Part shown: piece by piece, positions 1-9,032 of the stretch
How positions within the stretch are numbered: the stretch's first letter is position 1
Layout: each line of letters opens with the position of its first letter
Assembly: GCA_963795805.1 (NCBI GenBank)
Contig: CAWCIV010000003.1
Location: 192,863-256,862 of the forward strand
Reading direction: 5' to 3'
DNA length: 64,000 bases
Source of the DNA: JALYYC01 sp963795805
GTDB taxonomy: Bacteria; Chloroflexota; Dormibacteria; CF-121
Notes under the pieces: model-generated
Databases searched by the model: none
Seen by the model: only the letters and a program-made list of their open reading frames with translations
Told to the model about the DNA's origin: nothing
Program-made: the position numbers and the translations under genes

Positions 1-265
1 CGCATCTTCTCCAACTCCGCCGCGAGCGTGAGCAGGTCGATGGGATCGGCCCGATCGTAGAGATTCAAGGCCGCTCGGAATACCTGGGCGTGGTTGTCGA
101 GGTAGAAATCCTCCGGACGCAGGAAGTCGGCGACCCTCACGACCGCGTTGCGGTCCAGCATCAGTGAACCCAGCACTGAGGCTTCCGCTTCGAGGTTCTG
201 CGGCGGGACCCGTCCGCCGGCTGGTGCCGGCGCCGAGGGAGCCGGCGGATTCCTTAGGTCAACTC
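1..265 (-). CDS. dnaB: Replicative DNA helicase DnaB, N-terminal part (cut by window edge)
   Basis: Only the first ~88 codons are inside the window; the gene continues past base 1. The reverse strand reads VPPQNLEAEASVLGSLMLD followed by an NTF2-like N-terminal helical region, which is the classic start of the DnaB N-terminal domain that packs the hexamer and contacts DnaG primase. The first usable start is a TTG at 265-263, directly after the rplI TGA stop, giving a short Pro/Ala-rich leader before the conserved region; no ATG exists in frame. The rplI-dnaB order is a common bacterial arrangement and supports the call. The helicase (RecA-like) domain is not visible. Confidence 0.9.
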
Positions 266-712
266 TCAATCAGAGGTGACCATCAGGGGAATGCTCGCCA
301 TCACCTCGCGATGAAGGCGGACCTGGGCCGTGGCGGGGCCCATGCCCTTGACCGGCTCCGGAAACTCGATCTTCCGGCGGTCCAGGGTGATCCCATGCTG
401 CTGCTTGAGGCCCGACGCGACGTCGGCGTTCTTCACGGCGCCAAACAGCTTGCCGTCCTTTCCACTGCGGAGCTTGAGCGTCACCTGGGCAGTCCCGAGC
501 CGGGCGGCCAGCGCGCGCGCCTCCTCCAGCTCACGCTGCTCCCGCTGGATCGCCGTCGCCCGCTGCCGATCGATCCGGTCGACCGAACCCTTCGTGGCGG
601 CTTGCGCCAGCTTGCGCGGCAGCAGGTAGTGCCGCGCGTAGCCATCGGCGACGTCCTTGGTCTCGCCGGCCTTGCCGGTCCCTTTCACGTCCTCGGTCAG
701 AACGACCTTCAA
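266..712 (-). CDS. rplI: 50S ribosomal protein L9
   Basis: 148 aa, the usual L9 length. The N-terminal rRNA-binding domain begins MKVVLTEDVKGTGKAGETKD and holds the L9 signature around DVADGYARHYLLPRKLA (residues ~20-37), followed by a connecting helix and a C-terminal domain. L9 binds 23S rRNA near the L1 stalk base. The ATG at 712 overlaps the stop of the upstream YkvA-like gene (ATGA), and the stop abuts the dnaB start, so the three genes look co-transcribed. High confidence. Confidence 0.96.
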   Translation of the reverse strand: MKVVLTEDVKGTGKAGETKDVADGYARHYLLPRKLAQAATKGSVDRIDRQRATAIQREQRELEEARALAARLGTAQVTLKLRSGKDGKLFGAVKNADVASGLKQQHGITLDRRKIEFPEPVKGMGPATAQVRLHREVMASIPLMVTSD

Positions 713-1107
713 ATTGCCGGCCTCCCGCGCCGCAGCGCCATCCGGCCGCGCTCACGCAGGTCGGTGAGGCGGGCGCGCACGCCATCCTGGCCATTGCGCA
801 GGTCCTGGTCGAAGACGCTCGTCCCGCTCGCAATTCGCTCCTGGTGTTCTGAGACCACGTCCTTGGGCGCGCGGTCCACGAACATGCGAATCGCCAGGAC
901 GGATAGGGCCATCGCATCCATCTCTCCAAAGACCGGAAACCGGAGCGGAATATCCACGGCCGGGTTCATGATCAGCGCCAGCGCGGCCGCCAGCACGAGC
1001 TTGTTCCGCTGCGGCACGCGAGGATCACGATACAGGCAGTACGTGAGCTTTCCGTATTTGGGAAGCTCGCGGGCCATCCGTCGCAGAAACCGAAGACTGA
1101 GCAGCAT
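709..1107 (-). CDS. YkvA/DUF1232-like small membrane protein
   Basis: 132 aa from the ATG at 1107, which has a good Shine-Dalgarno (AGGGGA, 4 nt away); longer starts lack one. The core resembles DUF1232 (YkvA): a basic N-terminus, RDPRVPQRNK, then a hydrophobic helix with NPAVDIPLRFPVFGEMDAM, matching the family pattern P-x-D-x-[IP]-x-x-x-x-x-G-x-x-D. A charged C-terminal helix rich in Arg follows. Family function is unknown; members are thought to be membrane-associated. It overlaps rplI by ATGA, so it is likely the first gene of an rplI-dnaB unit. Confidence 0.7.
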   Translation of the reverse strand: MLLSLRFLRRMARELPKYGKLTYCLYRDPRVPQRNKLVLAAALALIMNPAVDIPLRFPVFGEMDAMALSVLAIRMFVDRAPKDVVSEHQERIASGTSVFDQDLRNGQDGVRARLTDLRERGRMALRRGRPAI

Positions 1108-1213
1108 GCTTCCCCTGTGGTGGTGACGGTGGCCGCATGGGCGGCCGTGGCTTTGCGATTTTACCAGAGCCCAGGCGGGCGCCGGCACCCGGCTTTGGTT
1201 CGCCGGATCGGGG

Positions 1214-2608
1214 TCACGGTCGGAGCAGCTCGGGATGGTCCTCGAGGTATTGCCAGGCGGAGGTCGCGTCCGGCTGCAACATGCCGTCGAGGATCGCGTC
1301 CTCGAGGGCGAGCTTCACGCGCTTGATCCACGGTCCGGCGGGCCGGCCCGTGCGGGCCATCAAGTCATCGCCGCTCAGCGGCGATGAGATGGCATTGATC
1401 GCCTCCGCGTCGAGCCGCCGAATGCGGGCCTCCAGGTGATCGATCTTCCTCAGGTCGGGGTAATGACTGGCCCTCATGTCGGCCCGCGCCAGGTCCAGCA
1501 GTCGAACGAGCTGGGGCCCCGCGTCTCGCACCAGCCGGCGGACCGCCTTGTCCTCCCACCCGTCCGGGTCGTACTGGATCGGCCGCATGTGCAGCCGTAC
1601 GAGCTGGCTGACCACATCGATCTGATCGCCGGGGTATCGAAGACGCTTGAGGGCGGCCGCTGCCATCATCGCGCCCACGTCCTGATGCCCGATAAATGTC
1701 GGCTTCCCCTCGCGCAGCTCGTGTGTCGCCGGCTTGCCGACGTCATGCAGCAGCCCGGCCAGCCTGGTGGTCAGGTCGCGCGGCGTCAGGGAGGCGGCCA
1801 GCAGCCCGTGGCCGAGGACGTCATGACTGTGCCAGCCGCCCTGGGCCATGCCCTTGCCCGGCTCGAGCTCGGGCACGACATACCGGAGCAGCGTGCTGTC
1901 ATCGAGGATCTGCAGGCCACGGCGAACCTCGTCCGCCAGCAGCAATTTCGAAAACTCGTCGCGGATCCGCTCCATCGACACGGTCGGCGGTTGCAGTCGA
2001 CCGGCATGCCGCCGAATCGCCTCGGCGACCTCGGGCGCGATGTCGAAACCGAGCGTCGCCGCAAACCGGGCCGCCCGGAGCATGCGAAGTGGATCCTCGT
2101 CGAACGTCACCGATGGCTCGAGCGGCGTGACGATGCGGCGCTTCGCCAGGTCGTCTAGCCCGCGACCGGTGAGGTCGAGCACCCGGCCATCCCACTCCAT
2201 CAAAAGCGTGTTGATGGTGAAGTCGCGGCGCATCACGTCGTCTCGCAGCGAGCCCGGGGTTACGCTCGGTTTGCGACTATCTCGCTCGTAGTGTTCGGTC
2301 CGCGTCGACACGAACTCGATGGCGTACTCGCCGGCGTCGACGTGGGCGGTTCCAAAGCGCTGGAAGACGACAGGCGGATGGCTCGCGACGCGAGCGGCGA
2401 CGGCCTCGGCGAGGGCGATTCCCAGTCCGCCTTCAACCAGCACGTCAAGCTCCCTGATCGCCGCCTCACGGCTCCCGCCGAGCAGGCGGTCCCGCACGTA
2501 TCCCCCGACGACCAGGGCGCGCGCCTGCATCCGCCCGGATTCGCTCTCCAGGACTCGGAAGACCGGCTCGAGGCCAGGGAGCGCCGGCGGGTCAACGCGC
2601 GCGGGCAT
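1214..2608 (-). CDS. CCA-adding tRNA nucleotidyltransferase / poly(A) polymerase family, with HD domain
   Basis: 464 aa class II nucleotidyltransferase. The head domain has the G-G-x-V-R-D motif (VVGGYVRDRLLGG, ~34-46) followed by the catalytic ELDVLVEGG strand; RRDFTINTLLMEWDG and DEDPLRMLRAARFA are the conserved poly(A) polymerase/CCA-enzyme motifs. The C-terminal half has an HD domain (GLLHDVGKPATHE). It adds or repairs the tRNA 3' CCA end, or part of it; HD-containing members often also have phosphatase activity. Which substrate specificity (CCA, CC, A or poly(A)) applies cannot be read from sequence alone. Its start overlaps the end of the ROK kinase by 17 nt. Confidence 0.9.
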   Translation of the reverse strand: MPARVDPPALPGLEPVFRVLESESGRMQARALVVGGYVRDRLLGGSREAAIRELDVLVEGGLGIALAEAVAARVASHPPVVFQRFGTAHVDAGEYAIEFVSTRTEHYERDSRKPSVTPGSLRDDVMRRDFTINTLLMEWDGRVLDLTGRGLDDLAKRRIVTPLEPSVTFDEDPLRMLRAARFAATLGFDIAPEVAEAIRRHAGRLQPPTVSMERIRDEFSKLLLADEVRRGLQILDDSTLLRYVVPELEPGKGMAQGGWHSHDVLGHGLLAASLTPRDLTTRLAGLLHDVGKPATHELREGKPTFIGHQDVGAMMAAAALKRLRYPGDQIDVVSQLVRLHMRPIQYDPDGWEDKAVRRLVRDAGPQLVRLLDLARADMRASHYPDLRKIDHLEARIRRLDAEAINAISSPLSGDDLMARTGRPAGPWIKRVKLALEDAILDGMLQPDATSAWQYLEDHPELLRP

Positions 2609-3548
2609 GACTCACCCGCAACCGGGCGTACTCGAGGGCGCCAACCAGCCCTTCGTCGCCTTTCAGGGCCGGAGGAACGACGCGGAGTCCCCTGCGCGAG
2701 GCTCTCCAGGATGACGCCTGCATCGTCCGCCGCATCGGGCGCAACAGCGCGGTCCCGGCGTTGAGGACGCTGCCGCCGAGCACGATGATCTCGGGATTGA
2801 AGAGGTTCACCAGCGTCCCCATCCCGATACCCAGGGCCTCACCGGCCGCCTCGAGGATGGCCAGGGCGAGCGGATCCCCGCCGCGGGCGGCGCGCGCGAC
2901 GTCGGCCGCGCTTGGCGACTCGAGCAAATGCAGCGCACTGGCCGGCTGCAGCGGCGCGCGTTCTCGCGCCGCCCGCGCGATCCCCGTGCCGCTCGCGATC
3001 GCTTCCACGCAGCCGCGATTGCCACAGGTGCAGAGCGGGCCGCCCGCTTGCACCACGATATGGCCGACCTCGCCAGCAATTCCGTGCGCGCCGGCATAGA
3101 GTTGACCGTTGAGGATCAAGCCGGCGCCGATCCCGGTGGAGACCGTCACATAAATCACATTGGTCGCTCCCCGCGCCGCGCCGTAGATCGACTCCCCGAG
3201 GGCCGCAAGGTGCGCGTCGTGATGGAGAAAGCTCGGAATCCCGGTCTTGTTGGTCAGGATCCGATTCAGGGGGACATTCACGAAACCTGGAAGATTTGGC
3301 GGGCTGATGACAAGGCCTGCGGCCGGGTCGACCGGCCCCGGCATGCTGAGGCCCAGGGCCTTGACCGCGGAAGCCCTGATGCCGTCTGCGACAAGAACGT
3401 CGAGAACCGAAGCAACAATCCGGTCGATCACGTGCTGACGGCCACGGTGGGCCTCGGTCGGGCGGCGGAGAATCGTTCGCAGGCGCCCCCGAGCGTCGCC
3501 CACCGCGATCCGCAACTGCGTGCCGCCGAGGTCGATCCCGATGTACAT
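2592..3548 (-). CDS. ROK family sugar kinase (glucokinase-like)
   Basis: 318 aa from the ATG at 3548, preceded by GAGGTGG 7 nt upstream. The ATP-binding motif is IGIDLGGTQLR near the N-terminus; the ROK zinc/sugar signature is seen in GEVGHIVVQ and CTCGNRGCVEA (~165-190), with the catalytic Asp in HHDAHLA and VSTGIGAGLILNG around the sugar site. ROK proteins phosphorylate glucose or related hexoses with ATP; no DNA-binding HTH is present, so it is a kinase and not a repressor. The start sits 1 nt beyond the MFS stop codon, suggesting co-transcription. Confidence 0.88.
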   Translation of the reverse strand: MYIGIDLGGTQLRIAVGDARGRLRTILRRPTEAHRGRQHVIDRIVASVLDVLVADGIRASAVKALGLSMPGPVDPAAGLVISPPNLPGFVNVPLNRILTNKTGIPSFLHHDAHLAALGESIYGAARGATNVIYVTVSTGIGAGLILNGQLYAGAHGIAGEVGHIVVQAGGPLCTCGNRGCVEAIASGTGIARAARERAPLQPASALHLLESPSAADVARAARGGDPLALAILEAAGEALGIGMGTLVNLFNPEIIVLGGSVLNAGTALLRPMRRTMQASSWRASRRGLRVVPPALKGDEGLVGALEYARLRVSHARAR

Positions 3549-3549
3549 C

Positions 3550-5079
3550 TCAGCGCCACCTCGGGCGTCGAACCGGGCGCAGCGTGACGGCCGCGATGAG
3601 CGCGCCAACCCCCAACGCAATCGCGGTTGCCTGGAAGATCAAGTGGTACTCGCCGAGCAGCGCCTGCCGCAGGTGAAGCACGTAGGTCGCGTAGCGGACC
3701 GCAAAATCGGGAAGCAGCGTCGGGATCGGCGGAAGCAGGTGCGCCGTCGCCTGGTGGAACTCGTAGAGGCCGTACCCCGCAACCAGGGAAAACCCGACCA
3801 GCATGCCGATCAGCCGCATCACGATCAGCACGGACGCACCGGCGCCGCGCTGCGCCTCGCCCACCGCGTCGAGCACGGCGGCACTGACGGGCGCGATCTC
3901 GAGCCCCAGGCCGAGGCCCGTCAAAAACAACTCGGCATCAGCAAGCCGGAGGGGGAGGCCCAACAGATGGGCGTCGAGCGATCGCTCGGACCAGCCGGCG
4001 AGCAGCAGGAACCCGGCGGCCGCGACCAGCATGCCGGCCGCCGCGACCACCCGGTAGCTTCGCAGGCGGTGCGCCAGCCAGCCGCCAAGCAGTGCCCCGA
4101 TCGGAATCCCCAGCATGAGACGGAAGAGCAACAGCGCCGCCTGGCGCGGATTCATGGAGAAGACGATTGGCGATTCAGCGAGCACCGGGATATAGACCAG
4201 CGCCACCATCAGGCCGGCGCCGGCGATCGCGTTGGTGATGGCGCCGCCGCTGAAGGATGAATCCCGGAAGTAGCGGACCTCGAGCAACGGGTGCGCGGTC
4301 CGCCGTTCATGCCAGGCAAAGAGGACGAAGAGAACGATGGCGAGCGGAGCCTCCCATAAGAAGTTCGACCCCACCGGGCTCTTCTCCGGATCGGCGGCAT
4401 ACAGGGCAAGCGTGAGGAGCGCCAGCGCCGCGGCGGCAAGCGCCGCCCCGAGCCAATCCACACGGGTCGGGCGGCGCGCCTCGCGCATCGCGGTGACGTC
4501 GGGCCACAGCGCCCAGATGAGCAGCAGCGCCAATGGAAGGTTGAACCAGAAGATCCAGTTCCATCCAAGCGATGCCGCGATCAATCCGCCCCAGAGCGGT
4601 CCGAGCACGCTGCCGATCTCCTGGAGGGCGCTGACGCCGCCCAACACCGGGCTTCGGGCGCCGCTTGGATAGAGGTCGGCGGCCAGCGCGAGCACGATCG
4701 GCACCAGCGCCCCGCCCCCCGCGCCCTGGAGCAACCGGCCGGTCACGAGCTGGGACAGATTCCCGGCGGTCGCGGTCACCAGCGACCCGATGGCGAAGAG
4801 GACGAGGCAGACGATGAACACGCGGAGCCTGCCGAATCGATCGCTGAGGCCACCCGCGAGCGGCATGACCGCCAGGTAGCCAAGAAGAAAGCCGGTGATG
4901 ATCGGGGTCGCGCGTTCCAGGTGGTTGATCGGAATGTGGACCGAGGTCAGCATCGGCAGGATCGCCGTGACCACGACGTAGGCGTCGAGGGACGCGATGA
5001 ACAGGCCGGCCCCGGTGAGGGCCAGCAAGACGGGTCGGTTAACCGACCGGGGGCGGAGTGACTGAAACGGGGTGATCAT
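3550..5079 (-). CDS. MFS exporter, DHA2-like (14 TM), LprG/P55-type partner
   Basis: About 509 aa. Start chosen at ATG 5079, just before the first transmembrane helix; the frame is open further upstream but that stretch is Arg/Pro/Ser-rich and antisense-like. Helix 1 carries the DHA2 motif around SLDAYVVVTAILP, and motif A is GGLSDRFGRLRVFI; about 14 hydrophobic segments follow. The start overlaps the end of the upstream LppX/LprG-like lipoprotein gene by 41 nt, so the two are probably translated together. In mycobacteria the LprG lipoprotein and the P55 MFS form an exporter of lipids/drugs; the arrangement here suggests a similar pair. No clear Shine-Dalgarno at 5079, so the exact start is uncertain. 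Confidence 0.8.
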   Translation of the reverse strand: MITPFQSLRPRSVNRPVLLALTGAGLFIASLDAYVVVTAILPMLTSVHIPINHLERATPIITGFLLGYLAVMPLAGGLSDRFGRLRVFIVCLVLFAIGSLVTATAGNLSQLVTGRLLQGAGGGALVPIVLALAADLYPSGARSPVLGGVSALQEIGSVLGPLWGGLIAASLGWNWIFWFNLPLALLLIWALWPDVTAMREARRPTRVDWLGAALAAAALALLTLALYAADPEKSPVGSNFLWEAPLAIVLFVLFAWHERRTAHPLLEVRYFRDSSFSGGAITNAIAGAGLMVALVYIPVLAESPIVFSMNPRQAALLLFRLMLGIPIGALLGGWLAHRLRSYRVVAAAGMLVAAAGFLLLAGWSERSLDAHLLGLPLRLADAELFLTGLGLGLEIAPVSAAVLDAVGEAQRGAGASVLIVMRLIGMLVGFSLVAGYGLYEFHQATAHLLPPIPTLLPDFAVRYATYVLHLRQALLGEYHLIFQATAIALGVGALIAAVTLRPVRRPRWR

Positions 5080-5725
5080 GGTTGGAAAAGTCGAAGGTGA
5101 TCGAGGCGGACCTGGTTGCGTCGAATAGATTGCCGGAAACCCGTGCCCGCCAGAGATCGTTTCGCGGGCTCTCGATCCAGTAGGTGACGCTGTACGACCC
5201 CTGGTCGTGGACGAGGGTAAGGATCTGGTGCACCCGGGCCGCCGATACGGTGCCCTTGACGGGATAGGTATCGTGGCCGTCCACTTTTTCGATGGCGGCG
5301 ACGGTCGGTGCCTGGGTGTCGCGGATGGCCGCAAACAGCCCGACCTGGCGATCGAAGAGACTCCGCGCATCGAAGAATTGCGCCACCTGTGCCGGCGTGA
5401 GCCGCTGCCATCCTCCGGTGATCGATTTCAAGTAGATCGCGTCCCCGTTGAAGATGACCTCGACCTCGACAAGGAATCCTCCCTCGCGCAGGTCGACCGT
5501 GGCGTGAAGATCGGGTGGATGGGCGTCGCCCTCAGCCGTCTGCACCGGCACCGCACTGCCGGTGTAGCCGCCGACCTGCATCTTGAAATGAAACCCCTTC
5601 AGCGCAGTCATCCGGTTGCTGGTTCCGCTGAGCAACGACGCCGCGGTCGGCGGTGCCTCGCCACACGCCGTCAGTGCCGCCAGGATGAGCAAGACGGCGC
5701 AGGCGCGGCGACCGGTTCCCGGCAT
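5039..5725 (-). CDS. LppX/LprAFG-family lipoprotein
   Basis: 228 aa. A signal peptide ends in the lipobox LAALTACG (Cys ~21), so it is a lipid-anchored extracytoplasmic protein. The mature part (SLLSGTSNRMTALKGFHFKM, GSYSVTYWIESPRNDLWRARV) resembles the LppX/LprA/LprF/LprG fold, a half-barrel that carries acylated lipids. Downstream overlap with an MFS exporter repeats the LprG-P55 arrangement known from mycobacteria. Family assignment is from recognisable pattern, not from alignment; a generic DUF lipoprotein is the alternative. Confidence 0.72.
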   Translation of the reverse strand: MPGTGRRACAVLLILAALTACGEAPPTAASLLSGTSNRMTALKGFHFKMQVGGYTGSAVPVQTAEGDAHPPDLHATVDLREGGFLVEVEVIFNGDAIYLKSITGGWQRLTPAQVAQFFDARSLFDRQVGLFAAIRDTQAPTVAAIEKVDGHDTYPVKGTVSAARVHQILTLVHDQGSYSVTYWIESPRNDLWRARVSGNLFDATRSASITFDFSNHDHPVSVTPPPVG

Positions 5726-7630
5726 TCAATCCCTCAGAATACGGTCATCTCCGACGCGCCGCGTAATCTTCTGGGCGTCCAGCCATTCGAGCAGGGGCAG
5801 GACGTAGCGGCGGCTCGAGGCGAGGAGATCGCGGGCGGCGGCCACCGTCAGGGTTCGATTCGCCGCAAGATACGCCCGCAACCGCACCACGGCCTCGTCC
5901 ACGGCGGCACGACCGAAGACCACCTCATCACTGATCCGCACGAGCGTCCCCTCGCCAATCAGGTACTGGACGAGCGCAGGCGTCAGGGCAAAGCGCTGCA
6001 TCAGCTCGGCCAGCAGTGGTGGAGCAAACGGCTGGGACCTGAGGACGGCCTCGAGGGCTTCGATCGACGCCGCCTCGTGGGCCGAAGGCCGGGGGTCGTG
6101 GCTGGCGAGGGCCACCTCGGCGCCGCCCTCCACCACGACGCCGTCGGCGGCCAGCGCGCTGATCAGGGCGGCAAAGGGGCCAGCCGGCAGTCCGCTCCGG
6201 CCTCGAAGCGCTTCTTTGGGCATCCCCCGACGCAGCGGCTCGGCGTGGTGAAAGGTCGCCAGCACATCGATGGCCGTCGCCTCCAGGCGCCGGTAGTGCT
6301 CCGCCGCCATCACCGTGGAGCCCAGCCGGTGGACCGCCCGGGCGGCGAGCAACGGTTCGAGCGCGGCCTCCAACTGCGAGGCGGAGAAGGCCAGCGTGCG
6401 GGCCAGCGCCGCTTCATCGATTCCCCGCGGGTGCTTGACCAGCTCGAGGACGACACGGGTGGCTGGGTCCCCTCCCTCCCTCCGGCGGAGCTCCTCGAGC
6501 ACCGCCGGGTCCCGCCGGCGGTGCCGCCTGGGAGAGGCGTCGACGATGACGCCTCCGGCCACCGTCGTCGGTGGAGACGGCACCCGAATGATGAACCGAT
6601 CGCCCGCCAGCGCAACCGTGGGGCTGGCCGCGTACAGCTGCGCCCATCCCTGCTCACCCGGTCCGAGTTCGTCCGCATCCAACAGGCTGACCTCGATTGG
6701 GATCTCGGCAGTTTCGTGATACAGGAGGAGCCGAGCCCGGTGGCGAACCACCTGCGCGGCGTCGACGAGCACGGTGAGACGCGCATCGAACCGCCGGCTT
6801 GCGCTCATGGTGCGCGGCACCGCGAGTACATCACCACGCCGGACCTGGGCTCGATCGATCCCGGCCAGGTTGACCGCAGTGCGACTGCCGGGCCGGGCCT
6901 CGGCCACCGCACGATTGTGCTGCTGCAGGCCGCGGATCCGCGCTCGGCGCTCACCAGGCAGAATCGCCACCTCGTCACCCTGTCGAAGGATGCCGCCGAC
7001 CAGCGTCCCGGTGACCACCGTGCCAAAGCCGGCCATGCCAAAGGCGCGATCAATCGGAAGGCGCGGACGGCCCAGGTCAGGACGCGTCAGCGTGCGCTCG
7101 AGCTCACGGTCGAGGGCGAGTCGCAGTTCTTCCAGACCGATGCCGGCGGTGCTCGACACGGGAACGATCGGGGCGAACCGCAGGCCCGACCGGGAGAGCA
7201 TGGACTTCACGTCCTCGGAGACGAGCCGTATCCATTCCGCGTCGACGAGGTCGGCCTTGCTCAAGACCACAACGCCGTGTTCGATGCCGAGCAGGTCGAT
7301 GATCGCCAGGTGCTCGCGCGTCTGCGGCATCGGCCCTTCGTCGGCCGCGACGACAAGGAGGACGGCGTCCATGCCGTGCACGCCCGCGAGCATGTTCTTG
7401 AGAAAGCGCTGATGCCCCGGGACGTCGACGATGCCGACATGCCGGCCACTCGGGAGGTCCAGGTAGGCAAAGCCGAGGTCGATCGTCATGCCGCGACGCT
7501 TTTCCTCTTCGAGCCGGTCGGGGTCGATCTGGGTCAGGGCTTTGACGAGGGTCGATTTCCCATGGTCGATGTGACCGGCAGTCCCGACGACAAACGAGCC
7601 GGCCGAATCGTGCGCCCGCGCCTGTGTCAC
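5726..7630 (-). CDS. selB: Selenocysteine-specific elongation factor SelB
   Basis: 634 aa. The N-terminal GTPase domain has GTAGHIDHGKSTLVKALT (G1), a threonine-containing switch RRGMTIDLGFAYL (G2), DVPGHQRFLKNM (G3) and LSKADLV (G4), all SelB/EF-Tu-like. Beta-barrel domains follow, and the last ~250 residues are winged-helix repeats that bind the SECIS hairpin in the mRNA. SelB delivers Sec-tRNA to UGA codons of selenoprotein mRNAs. GTG start at 7630 overlaps the selA stop (GTGA), so selA-selB is an operon. A substrate in the window is fdhA (44238-47315). Confidence 0.96.
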   Translation of the reverse strand: MTQARAHDSAGSFVVGTAGHIDHGKSTLVKALTQIDPDRLEEEKRRGMTIDLGFAYLDLPSGRHVGIVDVPGHQRFLKNMLAGVHGMDAVLLVVAADEGPMPQTREHLAIIDLLGIEHGVVVLSKADLVDAEWIRLVSEDVKSMLSRSGLRFAPIVPVSSTAGIGLEELRLALDRELERTLTRPDLGRPRLPIDRAFGMAGFGTVVTGTLVGGILRQGDEVAILPGERRARIRGLQQHNRAVAEARPGSRTAVNLAGIDRAQVRRGDVLAVPRTMSASRRFDARLTVLVDAAQVVRHRARLLLYHETAEIPIEVSLLDADELGPGEQGWAQLYAASPTVALAGDRFIIRVPSPPTTVAGGVIVDASPRRHRRRDPAVLEELRRREGGDPATRVVLELVKHPRGIDEAALARTLAFSASQLEAALEPLLAARAVHRLGSTVMAAEHYRRLEATAIDVLATFHHAEPLRRGMPKEALRGRSGLPAGPFAALISALAADGVVVEGGAEVALASHDPRPSAHEAASIEALEAVLRSQPFAPPLLAELMQRFALTPALVQYLIGEGTLVRISDEVVFGRAAVDEAVVRLRAYLAANRTLTVAAARDLLASSRRYVLPLLEWLDAQKITRRVGDDRILRD

Positions 7631-8979
7631 GTAAGGGCGGCGCGCACCGCCTCCAGCAAGGCATCATCCTCGCCAGGGAGGACCGTCCGCGGATCGAGCA
7701 CGACCTGGCCGGCCTCCACGCGTCCGACCACGGGCACCGGCCGCTCACGCAGCCGCGCGAGCACCGCGTTGGCGCGCGACTTCGGCGCGTTCAGGGCCAC
7801 CAGCGTGGTCGCCAGTCGCTCGCCCGGGAGGGAGCCTCCTCCCACGGTCGACGCGCCGGCCTTCAGCTCGACCGAGATCCCGAGCCGCTTAAGACGGTCT
7901 TTCCAGTGCGCCGCTCTCGCCTCGAGCGACGCGGGGGTGGTCGCGATCATCCGCCAGACAGGCACCGACGTCAAGGGGTCCTGCAGGTAAAGGTCGAGCG
8001 TAATCGCGAGCGCGGCGAGCGTCATCTTGTCGACCCGCACCGCACGAGCCAGCGGGTGTCTGAGCATGCGATCCACGATCGCGGCTCGTCCGAGCAGAAG
8101 CCCGGCCTGTGGGCCTCCCAGCATCTTGTCCGCGCTGCATGCGACCGCGTCAACGCCGGCCGCGATGCTCTGCTGAATCCGCGGCTCCGCGGTCAAGCCG
8201 AAGGCGCCGGAGTCGAGGAGGGCACCACTGCCGAGGTCCTCGAGCAGGAGCACGCCATGCCGGTGAGCAAGCTCGGCAAGCCCCGCGAGGTCGGCGGCTT
8301 CCGTAAACCCCGTCACCTGGAAGTTGCTGGCGTGGACCTTCAGGATGGCGGCGGTCCGTGGCGTGATCGCCGCCTCGTAATCGCTCAGGCGCGTCCGGTT
8401 CGTGGTGCCGACCTCGACCATCCGGGCACCCGAGAGGCGCATGATCTCCGGCATCCGGAACGCGCCGCCGATCTCGACCAGCTCACCACGCGAGATGATC
8501 ACCTCCCGGCCTTTGGCCAGGGCCGCCAGCATCAGCAGCGTGGCGGCCGCGCAGTTGTTGACGACGGCCGCGGCTTCGGCGCCGGTCAGGTGGCTGAGCA
8601 TCGGGCTGACGAGGTCGTGACGCAGGCCCCGCTTGCCCGTCTCGACATCCATCTCGAGCGTGGAATAGCCACGCGCGATCAGGGCGGCGGCATCGGCCGC
8701 GAGCGCGGCCAGGGGCGCGCGACCGAGGTTGGTGTGCAGGATGACACCGGTGGCGTTGATGCAGGGGCGTAGTCGGGGCTCACGCAACTGCCGGATGGTG
8801 GCGTCGATCTGGCTCCAGCGGTGGGGTATCTCGTCGACCACACCGGCAGTGCGCTCACGCGTCAGAACGGTCTGGATGGCGAAGAGGACGAGCGGCCGCC
8901 CGTGGTCGCGCAGCAGGCGTGCAGCCTGCGGGTCCTCGAGTACCTGGTGGACGCTCGGCAGAGCCCGCCGCGTTTCCAT
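7627..8979 (-). CDS. selA: L-seryl-tRNA(Sec) selenium transferase SelA
   Basis: About 450 aa. PLP-dependent aspartate-aminotransferase-fold enzyme converting Ser-tRNA(Sec) to Sec-tRNA(Sec) with selenophosphate. Recognised from INATGVILHTNLGRAPL, GYSTLEMDVETGKRG and the PLP lysine region CSADKMLGGPQAG. ATG at 8979 is preferred over an in-frame TTG at 8997 because a -10-like GATACT lies 6 nt upstream of the ATG, as for other leaderless starts here. It overlaps selB by 4 nt. tRNA(Sec) and selD are not in this window. Confidence 0.95.
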   Translation of the reverse strand: METRRALPSVHQVLEDPQAARLLRDHGRPLVLFAIQTVLTRERTAGVVDEIPHRWSQIDATIRQLREPRLRPCINATGVILHTNLGRAPLAALAADAAALIARGYSTLEMDVETGKRGLRHDLVSPMLSHLTGAEAAAVVNNCAAATLLMLAALAKGREVIISRGELVEIGGAFRMPEIMRLSGARMVEVGTTNRTRLSDYEAAITPRTAAILKVHASNFQVTGFTEAADLAGLAELAHRHGVLLLEDLGSGALLDSGAFGLTAEPRIQQSIAAGVDAVACSADKMLGGPQAGLLLGRAAIVDRMLRHPLARAVRVDKMTLAALAITLDLYLQDPLTSVPVWRMIATTPASLEARAAHWKDRLKRLGISVELKAGASTVGGGSLPGERLATTLVALNAPKSRANAVLARLRERPVPVVGRVEAGQVVLDPRTVLPGEDDALLEAVRAALT

Positions 8980-9032
8980 CAACCTAGTATCGGCCAAGAA
9001 TCAGATGAGCCCCACCGATTCGACGCGCGCGA

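Noticed and set aside
5207..7990. Long plus-strand open frame of about 927 codons
   Set aside because: It is antisense to selB and the lipoprotein, with low-complexity Arg/His/Gln-rich translation; a shadow of GC-rich codon bias.
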